Shown: positions 39,534-48,514 of the stretch, piece by piece | How positions within the stretch are numbered: position 1 is the first letter of the stretch | Layout: the number at the start of each line of letters is the position of its first letter | Source of the DNA: Opitutaceae bacterium | Lineage (GTDB): Bacteria; Verrucomicrobiota; Verrucomicrobiia; Opitutales; Opitutaceae | Length of the DNA stretch: 56,458 nucleotides | Reading direction: 5' to 3' | NCBI GenBank assembly: GCA_028691845.1 | Contig: JAQUYL010000021.1 | Location: 1-56,458 of the forward strand | Translations under genes and position numbers: made by a program | Notes under the pieces: generated by a model | Seen by the model: the letters and a program-made list of their open reading frames with translations, nothing else | Database searches by the model: none | What the model was told of the DNA's origin: nothing

Positions 39534-39616
39534 GGCCTGCGATCTGATCCCAAAGATCGCCCGATCCAAACCTATTTCTGGCGTGCCGAATCACCGCCAA
39601 TGACTTTAATGGCTTC

Positions 39617-40183
39617 ATGTCGTCCCGCCGACTCTTCGTCGCCATTGATCTGCCCGAGGTGGTGCGGTGCGAACTTGCCGCCCTGGCTGCCCCCGTGCCC
39701 GGCTTGGCTTGGACGCGCCCCGAGCAATTGCATCTGACGCTCCGCTTTCTCGGTGACACGGCGGAGGAGCTCATTCCGGCCATCGCGACGACCCTGGCGA
39801 CGGTAGCCGTGGAGCCGTTTGTGCTCCCGGTCTCGGGCATGGGCGTTTTCCCCCTGCGCGGCCTGCCGCGGGTTCTCTGGGTCGGCCTGGGCCGCGCCCA
39901 CACCCGCCTGTTCCAACTGCGGCAGCAGGTTGACGATGCGCTGCTGCGCGTGGACATGAATATTGAAATGCGCTCCTTCCAACCGCACATCACCCTGGGC
40001 CGCATCCGGACAAAACCACCGCTGGATAAGCCCGCCAGGAACAAGCTCGACGACTTCCTGCGCCGGAACAACACCTTCGAGGCGCCGCCATTTCGCGTCA
40101 GTGATTTCCATCTTTACAGCAGCGATCTGCGGTCCACGGGAGCCGTGCACACGGTGCTGCACACTTTTCCGCTCCACGCGTGA
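39617..40183 (+). CDS. thpR: RNA 2',3'-cyclic phosphodiesterase
   Basis: This 188-aa 2H phosphoesterase begins RRLFVAIDLPEVVR and has both HxTx motifs: HLTLRFLGD and PHITLGRI. ThpR (LigT) opens 2',3'-cyclic phosphates at RNA ends to 2'-phosphate and can also ligate tRNA halves in the test tube. The length is typical. It is convergent with the DUF481 gene. Confidence 0.92.
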   Translation: MSSRRLFVAIDLPEVVRCELAALAAPVPGLAWTRPEQLHLTLRFLGDTAEELIPAIATTLATVAVEPFVLPVSGMGVFPLRGLPRVLWVGLGRAHTRLFQLRQQVDDALLRVDMNIEMRSFQPHITLGRIRTKPPLDKPARNKLDDFLRRNNTFEAPPFRVSDFHLYSSDLRSTGAVHTVLHTFPLHA

Positions 40184-40252
40184 CACGGTCCTGATTCGCC
40201 GGCAGGCTTGGCTGCCCCGGCTCCCGCTGCGGAGTGGAGGCGCGCCGCCTGG

Positions 40253-40288
40253 CATAAAACAAAAGACGGAACCGGCGACGGTTCCGTC
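40253..40288 (-). terminator. Rho-independent terminator of the DUF481 gene
   Basis: The stem GACGGAACC/GGTTCCGTC (40265-40273 and 40280-40288) with a 6-nt loop is followed, on the minus strand, by TTTTGTTTTA. It lies about 26 bp beyond the DUF481 stop codon. Readthrough from thpR on the plus strand meets the same stem without a T run. Confidence 0.85.
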
Positions 40289-40313
40289 TTCGTCAAGGAG
40301 ATGCCTCCCGAGC

Positions 40314-41387
40314 CTACTCCCAGTTCAGGATCAGGCGGGTGAAATACACGGTGTCGAGCCGTTCGGTTGCCGGCGGCGGCTCGCTCAGGTATTCATTGAC
40401 GAGGCCGATCCGTAGCTTCCACATGCTCGCCCCGATCGGCAGCTCGATGGCCGACTCATGGTGGAGCCGGTAGTTTTTGAAATCCTTGAACGCCGGAGTG
40501 TAGGTCAGATTGTTGATCATCTTGGCGCGACCGGTGAACGTGTAGTTGTGCAACAGCGAAACATCGAGACCGGGCGAGTCGAACTTGGTGTTGTTCGAGT
40601 AGGTTTCATACAGGTAGCTGGCACCGAAACGGAACTCGAGATCCTGCACCGGTTTTTTAATCAGTTTGCGCCCGAGACCGAACGCCGAGGTCGAACGAAG
40701 ATCCAGGGCCTTGATCTTGTCCTTCTCCAGTTCCGTGCGCACGTACCAGACGTTCTTGTCGCTGTAGAATGCGGAATAATCCACGCCGCCCTTCTGGGCA
40801 TCCGCCGTGTCCCTTCCGTTTTCCTTGGCGCGCTCAGCATGGGCGTAGAACTGCAGCTTGTCGTGCGGGCTGCCCAGCGTCGCCTTGAAGTCCAGGGCGC
40901 TGCCGAATTTCTCCTGCGGACCGGTGCGTCCCGTGATGTCGACCCCCGCCTCGTATTTCCATTTCCGCGCACTGGCGGCGGCATCGGTCTTCAGCTTGCG
41001 TATCTCGGGGCTCTCTCCCCCGGAGCGCCACACGGCAGTGACCTTTGCCGGCGTGGTGTTCATCTGTCCGTCCTGCGCGAACACTTTGATCCCCGCATCG
41101 GTCGACTCGACCCTGCCCTGCACCGTCGTGCCGTCCGGCAAATTAACAAACAGCGCCTCATCGGAGGCAAAGCTCTTGATCTTGTCCTGGGCGATTTCGA
41201 CCGTGCCGGCGAAGTCGGTCTCCACCTTGAATTTGCCGGCATCGGCGGAGACGATCTTGCCATTCACAACCGAGCCATCCTGCAGTTCAATCCGATCTGC
41301 TCGCGCGAAGGCGAAACTCAGGCCCATCGCCAGCAGCACACCAAAGACAAACCTGCACCGGGTAAACATGGTTGTAAGAGGTTTCAT
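40314..41387 (-). CDS. DUF481-family outer-membrane protein
   Basis: This 357-aa protein has a signal peptide (FVFGVLLAMGLSFAFARA). An N-terminal beta-rich domain of two similar halves (IELQDGSVVNGKIVSADAGKF and VNLPDGTTVQGRVESTDAGI) precedes a DUF481 beta-barrel (WKYEAGVDITGRTGPQEKF, DYSAFYSDKNVWYVRTELEKD, EFRFGASYLYETY). It ends ILNWE with aromatic residues typical of outer-membrane strands. DUF481 proteins are salt-inducible or general barrel proteins with no firm function. The ATG at 41387 has no clear ribosome binding site; a second ATG at 41369 is possible. A terminator follows. Confidence 0.82.
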   Translation of the reverse strand: MKPLTTMFTRCRFVFGVLLAMGLSFAFARADRIELQDGSVVNGKIVSADAGKFKVETDFAGTVEIAQDKIKSFASDEALFVNLPDGTTVQGRVESTDAGIKVFAQDGQMNTTPAKVTAVWRSGGESPEIRKLKTDAAASARKWKYEAGVDITGRTGPQEKFGSALDFKATLGSPHDKLQFYAHAERAKENGRDTADAQKGGVDYSAFYSDKNVWYVRTELEKDKIKALDLRSTSAFGLGRKLIKKPVQDLEFRFGASYLYETYSNNTKFDSPGLDVSLLHNYTFTGRAKMINNLTYTPAFKDFKNYRLHHESAIELPIGASMWKLRIGLVNEYLSEPPPATERLDTVYFTRLILNWE

Positions 41388-41819
41388 AAATATGGGGGAA
41401 ACGCATATGTAGTGATTTTTCGAACCACAATCCATAAATTGCCTTCCCAATTCATATGGAGGGGCGCACGTCCGGGGGATGCCGGCCGTCTCGAACACCC
41501 GCTGCGGATCAATTGCGCCCTGTGTTCGATTCCCCCGTCTTTTCTGAAGCCCCGCCGGCTTTCGCACGTCTCCCCAAACGATTATGACATCCGCGCGTTC
41601 GTCCCTCCCCAACCTGTTTCCAGATTGCCGGCCGGCGCATTCCTGCTTTTGCCCCCGCCTCCTGCCAAAGCTGCCGTCCGTCACGCCGCACTGACCACAG
41701 CCGGCGGACCATCGGGGGAGAATTTCATCGTTTTTTTAGGCTGACTTCGCGCGCTTGTTCTCCGGATATTGAATTCAGCATTTGGGATGTGAGTCTGCCC
41801 GTCCCATCCGCCCTCTGTC
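41388..41819. other. Intergenic region between divergent genes
   Basis: About 430 bp between the DUF481 and lipoprotein genes. No gene, RNA or repeat was recognised. It presumably holds both promoters. Confidence 0.4.
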
Positions 41820-42500
41820 ATGAAATTCTCATCCTGCCTTTGTTGCCTGCCATGCGGTCTTCTTCTCCTGGGTCTGGTCGCATGCAGCACTGACCGTCCC
41901 AACTTCCAGAATGTCTCGGTGAAGGAGACTCCCAATGCGCCGACGGCCATGATGGCCCATGGCGCATTTTTCGCCGGCACAGTCCGGGCGGAGGTCCTGC
42001 TGGGTGCAGGCGTCGGTTTTGGTCCGGAATCCGGCAAGCGCAAGGGATTCTGGAGCTACAGCGGCAGCAAGGATAATGATCGCGATATAGCGCCTGCCTC
42101 CCCCTATGGGATGTACGACGACAATTATAGTGACGAAGAATACTATGCCGACCCCGTCTACTATCCCACTCAAGGCAGCACTCTCCCTCCGGTGCAACTT
42201 CGCATGCGCCTTACCAACACCGGTTCTGTCCCTGTTGATGTCGAGATCCTCGACTTCAATTCCTCGCTGGGCAATTTTTCAGTGCAACCGCCACGATTGA
42301 CGCTCACGGGAGGCGAAGCGCGCGAAGTCGAACCCATGACTTCGCGAATGGGCGTCACGGCCGACGAGGTTCCCCTCACTGTCCGGCTGCGCGCCAATGG
42401 ATTGGCCGAACAGCAGGTGCTCAAACTGCAGCTTGTAAAAAAGGCACCCCGGTCAACCGAGCCCCAAAATCCCCCGGCTCCACCGACCAGGACTCCGTAA
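41820..42500 (+). CDS. Putative lipoprotein of unknown function
   Basis: This 226-aa protein has a lipoprotein signal peptide with lipobox LVAC (residues 19-22) followed by STDRPN, so it should be lipidated and envelope-bound. Mid-protein it has an acidic, Tyr-rich stretch (YDDNYSDEEYYADPVYYP). The second half (VQLRMRLTNTGSVPVDVEILDFNSS, FSVQPPRLTLTGGEAREVEP) resembles an immunoglobulin-like/ASH-type beta domain. The tail is Pro-rich. Function is not recognised. A weak hairpin with a T run follows the stop. Confidence 0.7.
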   Translation: MKFSSCLCCLPCGLLLLGLVACSTDRPNFQNVSVKETPNAPTAMMAHGAFFAGTVRAEVLLGAGVGFGPESGKRKGFWSYSGSKDNDRDIAPASPYGMYDDNYSDEEYYADPVYYPTQGSTLPPVQLRMRLTNTGSVPVDVEILDFNSSLGNFSVQPPRLTLTGGEAREVEPMTSRMGVTADEVPLTVRLRANGLAEQQVLKLQLVKKAPRSTEPQNPPAPPTRTP

Positions 42501-42517
42501 CTCTCCTCCCGCCCAGT

Positions 42518-42537
42518 AACCCGGATGGGGGTTTTTT
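42518..42537 (+). terminator. Weak terminator after the lipoprotein gene
   Basis: A 5-bp stem AACCC/GGGTT (42518-42522 and 42529-42533) runs directly into a T stretch. The stem is short, so efficiency would be modest. Confidence 0.45.
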
Positions 42538-42666
42538 CGGGAAGAGAAGGAGTCTGAATTGGTCGGTTGATGAAATACTGCGTCCCTCTCGTTGCGATGG
42601 GGCTCGCCGCAGCGGGAGGATGCGAGGTTTTGCGCCGCCGGGCGGCCGTTCCCCGGACGAGTTTGC

Positions 42667-43329
42667 CTACGCGCCAAGCCGGGCAATTTCGTCTGACTCC
42701 ACGATGCGCACACCGTGCCCATCGCCGGTTTCCTGCGCACACCGCCTCATCGCCCGCGCCACCCGTTCGGCCTCCACGGCCCGGTAACGCCGCCATGATC
42801 TGGGCAGCAACGGCCCGATCGCCCGCATAATAACACCGCTCACGCGCTCCCCCATCCGAAATTCCGTCCGCGGCCCCAGCAGCAGGCTCGGCCGGAAGAT
42901 CCACGTCGTCGGAAAGCCCATCACCTGTACGGCCGCTTCCGTCTCTCCTTTCACTCGTTGGTAGAAAAGGCGCGCGCCGGCATCAGCGCCCAGTGCCGAT
43001 ATCAGCAAAAAGCGACGTGCTCCCCCCTGCCGGGCCACCCAGGCGAATGCCAGGACAGCACGGTGATCAACCTCGCAAAATTTCTCCGGTGTGCCCGCTT
43101 TCCTGATCGTCGTACCGAGACAGCAAAACGCATCGTCGCCACGCAGCCTGTCCGCCACTGCCCTCAGATCCGAAAAATCCGCCACCACCTTGGTCAGCTT
43201 CGCGTGCTCCACCCCGAGCGGCCGTCGTCCGACCGCCACAACATCCCCGTAGTCGGGGGATGACAGCAGTTCCCGCAGCAGATATCCACCCACCAGCCCG
43301 CTCGCTCCTGCGATCACCGCTCTCTTCAT
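42667..43329 (-). CDS. NAD(P)-binding atypical SDR (TIP30-like)
   Basis: This 220-aa protein has the N-terminal Rossmann loop AVIAGASGLVGGYLLRELL and VVAVGRRPL. CCLGTTIRKAGTPEKFCEVDH, LISALGADAGARLFYQRVKGETEAAV (with the Y-x-x-x-K pair) and IFRPSLLLGPR follow. This pattern is the atypical SDR subgroup related to human TIP30/HTATIP2 and to bacterial YwnB/YtbQ-like oxidoreductases. It likely binds NADPH; substrate and pathway are unknown. The ATG overlaps nothing and faces the small gene at 43470. Confidence 0.85.
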   Translation of the reverse strand: MKRAVIAGASGLVGGYLLRELLSSPDYGDVVAVGRRPLGVEHAKLTKVVADFSDLRAVADRLRGDDAFCCLGTTIRKAGTPEKFCEVDHRAVLAFAWVARQGGARRFLLISALGADAGARLFYQRVKGETEAAVQVMGFPTTWIFRPSLLLGPRTEFRMGERVSGVIMRAIGPLLPRSWRRYRAVEAERVARAMRRCAQETGDGHGVRIVESDEIARLGA

Positions 43330-43469
43330 TTCTGTCAGTATGCCGGACCGGGATTGGCTGGCAATCCCGGGATAGGCATGATTTCGCCGTCCTCAGCCAC
43401 GCCCCGCCGCCGCATCGGCCTTGTTTTCTTTTTCGTGCCCTTGGCGTGTATCGTGATTATAGGACTTTC

Positions 43470-43685
43470 ATGCTCGTGATTCGCCGCATGGATGACGGCA
43501 AGCGCTCCTACACGGCCATATTTCTGCCGGGGGAGCCGCCGAGGATTTTCCCCACCAGCGATCAGGAGCACGCGCGCATCCTGCAAATATTCAAGCAGGA
43601 CCGCCCCTATCGTGACGTGATGAATGATTTTACCGACTTTCAGCTGGGAAGGGAAACCCCACCCGGGGGCCGGAGTGCTGGTTGA
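43470..43685 (+). CDS. Small hypothetical protein
   Basis: This 71-aa protein starts MLVIRRMDDGKRSYTAIFLP with AGGA five bases before the ATG. It is charged, has no signal peptide and carries a plausible two-strand, one-helix pattern (FPTSDQEHARILQIFKQDRPYRDVMNDF). No family is recognised. The good ribosome binding site and protein-like composition support a real gene. Confidence 0.5.
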   Translation: MLVIRRMDDGKRSYTAIFLPGEPPRIFPTSDQEHARILQIFKQDRPYRDVMNDFTDFQLGRETPPGGRSAG

Positions 43686-43831
43686 TCCCCGGCGCATTCC
43701 GACCAGCGCGGGACATGGACACGCCGGCTGCGCCATTTCCCTCAGGGTATTCTCCTTCCATCCCCCGCGCTGTTTTGGCCGGCTGCGCGCCACACCGTTG
43801 CCTTTCCTGCTCCGTCTGCTAGCATTAAGTC

Positions 43832-44224
43832 ATGAAAAACCCCGCCCCAGGGGATGAGGCATTCGAAATCCTCCACAAGTTGGCTGATGCAAAAAATGCC
43901 GGGGCCGATCCCACCACTCTTTATCTCGCTCTCCTTGCCTGGGTAGCCCAAACGCATCCCGCCGATTTTGCTGACTTTGTATCTCATCAAGAAAGCGGCC
44001 GCCGCTACCTCGCGCTCAGTCGCGAGGAGATTCAGGAAGTTCGCCGACGCAAGCATACCCGGCAGATCGCCAGCACGCCCTACTGGGCTGTGCTCAATAT
44101 CGCCACGCCCACCAAGCGCCGTTTTGCGTGCCGTCTGCTCGAGTTCATCGGGTGCCACGATGAGACGATTGCGCTGGCTTCGGGTCTGCTGAGCTTCCCG
44201 CCTCCGGACAAAGGCGCCCGTTAG
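43832..44224 (+). CDS. Small protein with a SeqA-like C-terminal domain
   Basis: This 130-aa protein has a helical N-terminus (EAFEILHKLADAKNAGADPT). Its C-terminal segment (about residues 77-120: STPYWAVLNIATPTKRRF, then LLEFIGCHDETIALASGLL) resembles the DNA-binding domain of SeqA (TPYWVITNTNTGRK in E. coli, recalled from memory). TPYW, one of the Asn, a Thr and a Lys line up. SeqA binds hemimethylated GATC and sequesters the replication origin. No Dam-type methylase is present in the window, so the role here is open. REP-like hairpins follow the gene. Confidence 0.55.
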   Translation: MKNPAPGDEAFEILHKLADAKNAGADPTTLYLALLAWVAQTHPADFADFVSHQESGRRYLALSREEIQEVRRRKHTRQIASTPYWAVLNIATPTKRRFACRLLEFIGCHDETIALASGLLSFPPPDKGAR

Positions 44225-44249
44225 GATTCCCCTGTCATGCCGGCTGGAG

Positions 44250-44268
44250 GCGGGGTGCCCCACCCCGC
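44250..44268. repeat. GC-rich perfect hairpin between convergent genes
   Basis: GCGGGGTG (44250-44257), loop CCC, CACCCCGC (44261-44268), followed by further G/C-rich imperfect inverted sequence up to about 44330. It lies between the 3' ends of the SeqA-like gene and the phosphatidylserine decarboxylase gene and resembles a REP-like unit. Confidence 0.55.
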
Positions 44269-44457
44269 GAAGCCAAGGCCGCCATCGCCCAAATCAGAGG
44301 GCGGGGACCCCCTCCGCAAGGTCGGGCCTTCATGGACGAAAGGGCGGGGTCGAACTCAGGCGGAAGATGTTGTGCAAAAGTGAATCGGCTCTCACGGAAA
44401 GGCGGTCGCCGAGGTCCGCTGAACGGCATCGCTCCGCCTGGGTCTGGTGGCGCAAGC

Positions 44458-45375
44458 TCAGCGACCCCCACCGCCGCCGGCGACCACGCCGAGCCGGTCG
44501 CCCATTTTGGCGTAGGTTTCCAAGCCCTGTGCGCTCTGCTCCACCAGATCGGCGTCGAATCGGATGCGGCCGGCCTGGAACAGCGTCACCACGCACGAAC
44601 CGCCAAACTTGAACCAGCCCTTCTCCTCTCCTTTCGCCGCGGCACGCCCCGGGATGAAGAACTGCATGATGCTGCCCACCATCGTCGCCCCGATCTCAAT
44701 CATCGCCACGCGGCCGAATGCCGGGGACTCGATCAGGGTTGTCATGCGTTTGTTTTCCCACAGGTAGGCCAGGCTGCGCCGCAAGGCGATCGGGCTCACC
44801 GAGAAGAGCCAGCCGTTGATCAGGCGCGCCTCGCCCGGCGTGCCGGCGACCGGAAAATGAAACCGGTGATAGTCCACCGGACACAGTCGCGATATGAGGA
44901 TCGCGCCCCCGGCAAACTCAGCAGCCAGCGCGTCATCGCCCAGCAGCGACGCGAGGGAAAACTCCTGTCCCTTGGCATAAAAGCCGGACGCCGTATCGAC
45001 CCCCGGTAATGCCAGATGCCGGCCGTCGGCCGGCAGCACCGCTACGTTTTCACCCGTGGCGATGGGGCGCGCCGTGGGTTTCAGTGCACGATAGAAGAAC
45101 TCGTTGAAGTTTTTGAACGCGTATGGGGTCCTGGTAAATTCGTCCACATCGAGATTGTAGTCGACAATGAACGGCAGCACCTTGCTCGCGCTGAACCGGC
45201 GTGTCATCCGCCAGCCGTAGATGCGGGAAAGCAGCGCGCGTTTTATCACCAACCCGAGCGCCAGGCGCCCCAGCGGATTCTCATACGTCCAGCGCAGCCA
45301 CGTCTCGCCGTAGACCTGTTCGGTTTCGACGGTCTTTCGGTAGCGGTTCCAGTAACGAATCGGCTCGGCAGACAT
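44458..45375 (-). CDS. psd: Phosphatidylserine decarboxylase proenzyme
   Basis: This 305-aa proenzyme makes phosphatidylethanolamine, the last step of that lipid's synthesis, at the inner membrane. Markers are FNEFFYRALKPTARPI, VLPADGRHLALPGV, LCPVDYHRFHFPVAGTPGEA with the catalytic His, MIEIGATMVGSI and the self-cleavage site FGGSCVV. There the Gly-Ser bond is broken to form the pyruvoyl cofactor on the alpha chain. The usual LGST motif reads GGSC. The ATG at 45375 gives the family N-terminus MSAEPIRYWNRYRK. The very C-terminus is a Gly-rich tail. Confidence 0.93.
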   Translation of the reverse strand: MSAEPIRYWNRYRKTVETEQVYGETWLRWTYENPLGRLALGLVIKRALLSRIYGWRMTRRFSASKVLPFIVDYNLDVDEFTRTPYAFKNFNEFFYRALKPTARPIATGENVAVLPADGRHLALPGVDTASGFYAKGQEFSLASLLGDDALAAEFAGGAILISRLCPVDYHRFHFPVAGTPGEARLINGWLFSVSPIALRRSLAYLWENKRMTTLIESPAFGRVAMIEIGATMVGSIMQFFIPGRAAAKGEEKGWFKFGGSCVVTLFQAGRIRFDADLVEQSAQGLETYAKMGDRLGVVAGGGGGR

Positions 45376-45421
45376 GGGCTTTACTTTCGCGCAATCCCGG
45401 GGCCGCGCAAAGCCTAAAACG

Positions 45422-46753
45422 TCAGTTCGTCGGTCCGTGATCTGCCAGCTTCTGGAGCGACCTCTCGCGCAACGCCTCATAGATTGGCGTGTTGCCCAAC
45501 GCCTCAGCCACTCCGTAGGCCGCGAGACAGCTCACGAGCAGCGGCAGCATGAAATCGTAGACGCCGGTGAGCTCCAACATGAGCACGATTCCCGTCAAAG
45601 GGGCCCGCACGATTGCCGTAAACATTGCGCCCATACCCAGCACGCAAAAGACGGCGGGAGTCAGTTGCGGCGTCGATACCACCGTCTGCACGCCCGAACC
45701 GAACCACAAGCCGCCCAGCGCGCCCAGCACCAGCAGCGGCGCGAAAATCCCACCGGCCGCACCCGCGCCATAGCTCACCATTGTGAGCGAAAACCGGGCG
45801 ATAACGAACAGCGGCAGCACCGACAGCGCCAGCTTGCCGGCGAGGGCCGTTTGAACGAGCGCGCCACCCGAACCGGCCAGCCCCGGCACCGTCCAGCCGA
45901 CCAGGCCCACATAAGCACCCACGACCGCCCCTACTGCCAGCGGCGGCCAGCGCAGCAGACGCTCCCGCAGGTCGATAGTGGTCAGCAAACACCGGTTGAA
46001 CAGCACCCCGAACCCACCCGCCGCCACGCCGAGCAGCGCCGCCCAGGGCAGCGACGCCACGCCGGGCGCGACGATGCCGGCGAGGTGAAACACCGGCAGT
46101 TCCCCCATCAGCAGGCGGGCCACCACATCGGAGGAGATCGAAGCCAAAAACGCGGCCACGAACACCACGGGAGTGAAGTTGCCGTGCAGTTCCTCCAGTA
46201 CGAACACCAGTCCCGACAGCGGCGCGTTGAATGCGGCCGCGAGTCCCGCGCCGGCGCCGGCACTGATGAGCGCGCGGCGCTCGCCTTCCCCCTGCTTTAC
46301 CCGGAACCACTCGGAAATCATGTGGCCGGTCGCAGCGCCCATCTGAACGGTTGGACCCTCGCGGCCCAAGGACAGTCCGCCACCGATGGCGAGCACGCCT
46401 CCCACGAACTTTACCGGGAGAAGGCGCCGCCACTCCGGCTCCGCCTCGCGGAGCAAAATGGATTTGACCTGCGGAATGCCGCTGCCGGCAGCGTGGGGCG
46501 CGAAACGCCGCACCAGCCATACGCCCAACCCGCCGCCTCCCGCACCGAGCAGCAGCGCCACTGGCAAACCCCACCAGTCCGGACAGTGTTGGACAAGGAA
46601 GTCGCGCCCGAGCTCGGCGAACTCCAGGGCCCAGCGGAATCCCGAGGCCCGCGCTCCGGCCAGGATTCCCACCACCATCGCCTTGAGCAGGATGTGGCGA
46701 CGGCGCACTTCGCCGGTCGTCAGCCCCGAGCTGTTTTGCACTTCGACCTGCAC
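45422..46753 (-). CDS. ClC-family chloride channel/antiporter
   Basis: This protein of about 443 aa is a ClC transporter with the selectivity-filter motifs GSGIPQVK, GREGPTVQMG (containing the gating Glu) and GGIFAPLLVLGA. VFVLEELHGNF holds the second, proton-pathway Glu, so it is more likely a Cl-/H+ antiporter than a passive channel. It is the short type without CBS domains. The start is uncertain: no ATG lies in a good place, and GTG 46753 or GTG 46741 precede the conserved RRRHILLKAMVVGILAG. Longer frames upstream run antisense into the alcohol dehydrogenase region. Confidence 0.88.
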   Translation of the reverse strand: MQVEVQNSSGLTTGEVRRRHILLKAMVVGILAGARASGFRWALEFAELGRDFLVQHCPDWWGLPVALLLGAGGGGLGVWLVRRFAPHAAGSGIPQVKSILLREAEPEWRRLLPVKFVGGVLAIGGGLSLGREGPTVQMGAATGHMISEWFRVKQGEGERRALISAGAGAGLAAAFNAPLSGLVFVLEELHGNFTPVVFVAAFLASISSDVVARLLMGELPVFHLAGIVAPGVASLPWAALLGVAAGGFGVLFNRCLLTTIDLRERLLRWPPLAVGAVVGAYVGLVGWTVPGLAGSGGALVQTALAGKLALSVLPLFVIARFSLTMVSYGAGAAGGIFAPLLVLGALGGLWFGSGVQTVVSTPQLTPAVFCVLGMGAMFTAIVRAPLTGIVLMLELTGVYDFMLPLLVSCLAAYGVAEALGNTPIYEALRERSLQKLADHGPTN

Positions 46754-46942
46754 TTGGCGAGTCAACCGGCAGAGCCGACCGCCAATCAAGGATTTTTCTT
46801 TCCTGCAGGCTCCCGCTCGCTTCTCAATCGATTCCTCTATCGGCGACTGGCGCCGGTCGGGGCACCGACGCCCGCCTTTTACATCTCCACCTCCGGACGA
46901 CGCATTTGCCAAACTGTGCCAGACGCCTACCATGCAGCAGTC

Positions 46943-48097
46943 ATGGAAAATTTCACCTACCACAATCCCACGCGCATCCGCTTCGGCCGCGGCCAGATCG
47001 CCGCAGTTGACCGCGAGTTGCCGGCGGATGCCAAAGTGATGCTGCTGGCGGGCGGGGGGAGCATCAAACGCAACGGCGTTTACGACCAAGTGCGCCGCGC
47101 CCTCGGCCGGCGGACCGTATTTGAGTTCTTCGGCGTCGAGGCCAATCCGGACTATGACACGCTGATGAAGGCCGTCGGGTTGTGCCGCCGGGAAAAGGCG
47201 GACTGGATCCTCGCCGTGGGCGGAGGCTCAGTGCTCGACGGCGCCAAGTTCGTTGCGGCCGCCGTGCCATTCGCGGGCGAGCCGTGGGACATCCTCGCCC
47301 GGCAGGCCCGGATCACGCAGTCATTGCCCATTGGCACGGTGCTGACTTTGCCCGCCACCGGGTCCGAAGCCAACGACTCCGCCGTCATCAGCCGCCGCTC
47401 GATCCGCGAGAAACTCGCGTTTATCAACCCCCTCGTCTTCCCTCGCTTCTCCATACTCGATCCGGAGACCACGTTTTCCCTGCCCGCCCGCCAGGTTGCC
47501 AATGGCATCGGCGACGCCTTCTGCCACGTGGTCGAACAGTATCTCACCTATCCTGCCGACGCGGCCCTGCAGGATCGTTTTGCCGAATCCATCATGCAGG
47601 TCCTCATCGAGGAGGGAACGAAAACGCTGGCCCAGCCGACCGACTACGCCGCCCGTGCCAATCTCGTCTGGGCCGCGACGTGGGGGCTCAACGGCGCCAT
47701 CGGCCTGGGCGTGCCGCAGGACTGGGCCACTCACATGATCGGCCATGAGCTCACCGCCCTGCACGGCATCGACCACGCCCGCACCCTGGCCATCGTGCTG
47801 CCCAGCCTCCTGCAGGTGCAACGGGAGGGCAAACGCGCGAAACTCCTCCAGTACGGGGCCCGCGTCTGGAATCTCCACGAGGGCAGCGAGGATGTCCGCA
47901 TCGACGCCGTCATTGCCGCCACGCGCAAGTTCTTCGAGTCCCTCGGTATCCCCACCCGCCTCGCCAATTACGGCGTCAAGGCCGACTCCGCCGCCGAGGT
48001 CGCCCGCCGCCTCCAGGCGCGCGGCATGGTCCGGCTGGGCGAACGCGGCGACATCACGCCCGCAGTCGTGGAAAAAATCCTGCGCCTTGCGGCGTAG
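46943..48097 (+). CDS. YqhD-type iron-containing alcohol dehydrogenase
   Basis: This 384-aa NADPH-dependent aldehyde reductase of the iron-ADH family begins MENFTYHNPTRIRFGRGQI. It has the nucleotide-binding VMLLAGGGSIKRNGVYD and LAVGGGSVLDGAKF. Metal ligands are in ANGIGDAFCHVVEQY (Asp, His) and HELTALHGIDHARTLAIV (His, His), as in E. coli YqhD, which detoxifies short aldehydes from lipid oxidation. The open frame extends far upstream, but that part is antisense to the ClC gene; the ATG at 46943 matches the family start. Confidence 0.93.
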   Translation: MENFTYHNPTRIRFGRGQIAAVDRELPADAKVMLLAGGGSIKRNGVYDQVRRALGRRTVFEFFGVEANPDYDTLMKAVGLCRREKADWILAVGGGSVLDGAKFVAAAVPFAGEPWDILARQARITQSLPIGTVLTLPATGSEANDSAVISRRSIREKLAFINPLVFPRFSILDPETTFSLPARQVANGIGDAFCHVVEQYLTYPADAALQDRFAESIMQVLIEEGTKTLAQPTDYAARANLVWAATWGLNGAIGLGVPQDWATHMIGHELTALHGIDHARTLAIVLPSLLQVQREGKRAKLLQYGARVWNLHEGSEDVRIDAVIAATRKFFESLGIPTRLANYGVKADSAAEVARRLQARGMVRLGERGDITPAVVEKILRLAA

Positions 48098-48514
48098 AGC
48101 CGCCGGTCCCATCGTTGTAGCAGCCGGGGTCGCTGCCCCCGGTCGTCCAAGGCTGACGCAAACTTCAGCGCTGCCACGGGCCGGCTGTATTGCGGTTTTT
48201 AAATACCGGCCAAACCCTTTCCTTGAATTTTATGGGAAGGACTCTGATATTGCGCCAGAGACCTTCATGCCCTCTCTTCCTGAAATGAACAACCTGCTTC
48301 TCCCAGGCGTTCTGCTGTTGCCGCCGGCACTGGCCTTCGGCAATCGAAACGCCTCCGCGGGCGAGATGGAATTCACGATAGGGGAATTCACGGAATCGCC
48401 GAGACGGGCCTGCTTCGCCTCTCGGCCAAAAGGACTTGTTCGGTGGGGAGACGCCGGCCAAGACACTGGCACACAAGGGCGAAATTCCGCAGATCGGATT
48501 CGGCAAACATAATC
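48098..48514 (+). other. Gap with a hairpin and ambiguous small frames
   Basis: A hairpin CCGGGG/CCCCGG (48124-48129 and 48137-48142) follows the ADH gene. A 81-aa frame (48267-48512) has a signal-peptide-like start (NNLLLPGVLLLPPALAFG), but its second half is unconvincing. In another frame 48420-48515 reads smoothly (PASPLGQKDLFGGETPAKTL, then [19 protein letters not shown]), suggesting a frameshifted relic of a small exported protein. No family was recognised. Confidence 0.4.

Noticed and set aside
45374..46942. Long plus-strand extension upstream of the alcohol dehydrogenase
   Set aside because: It is antisense to the ClC gene, rich in Gln/Arg/His noise, and the dehydrogenase family start is at 46943.
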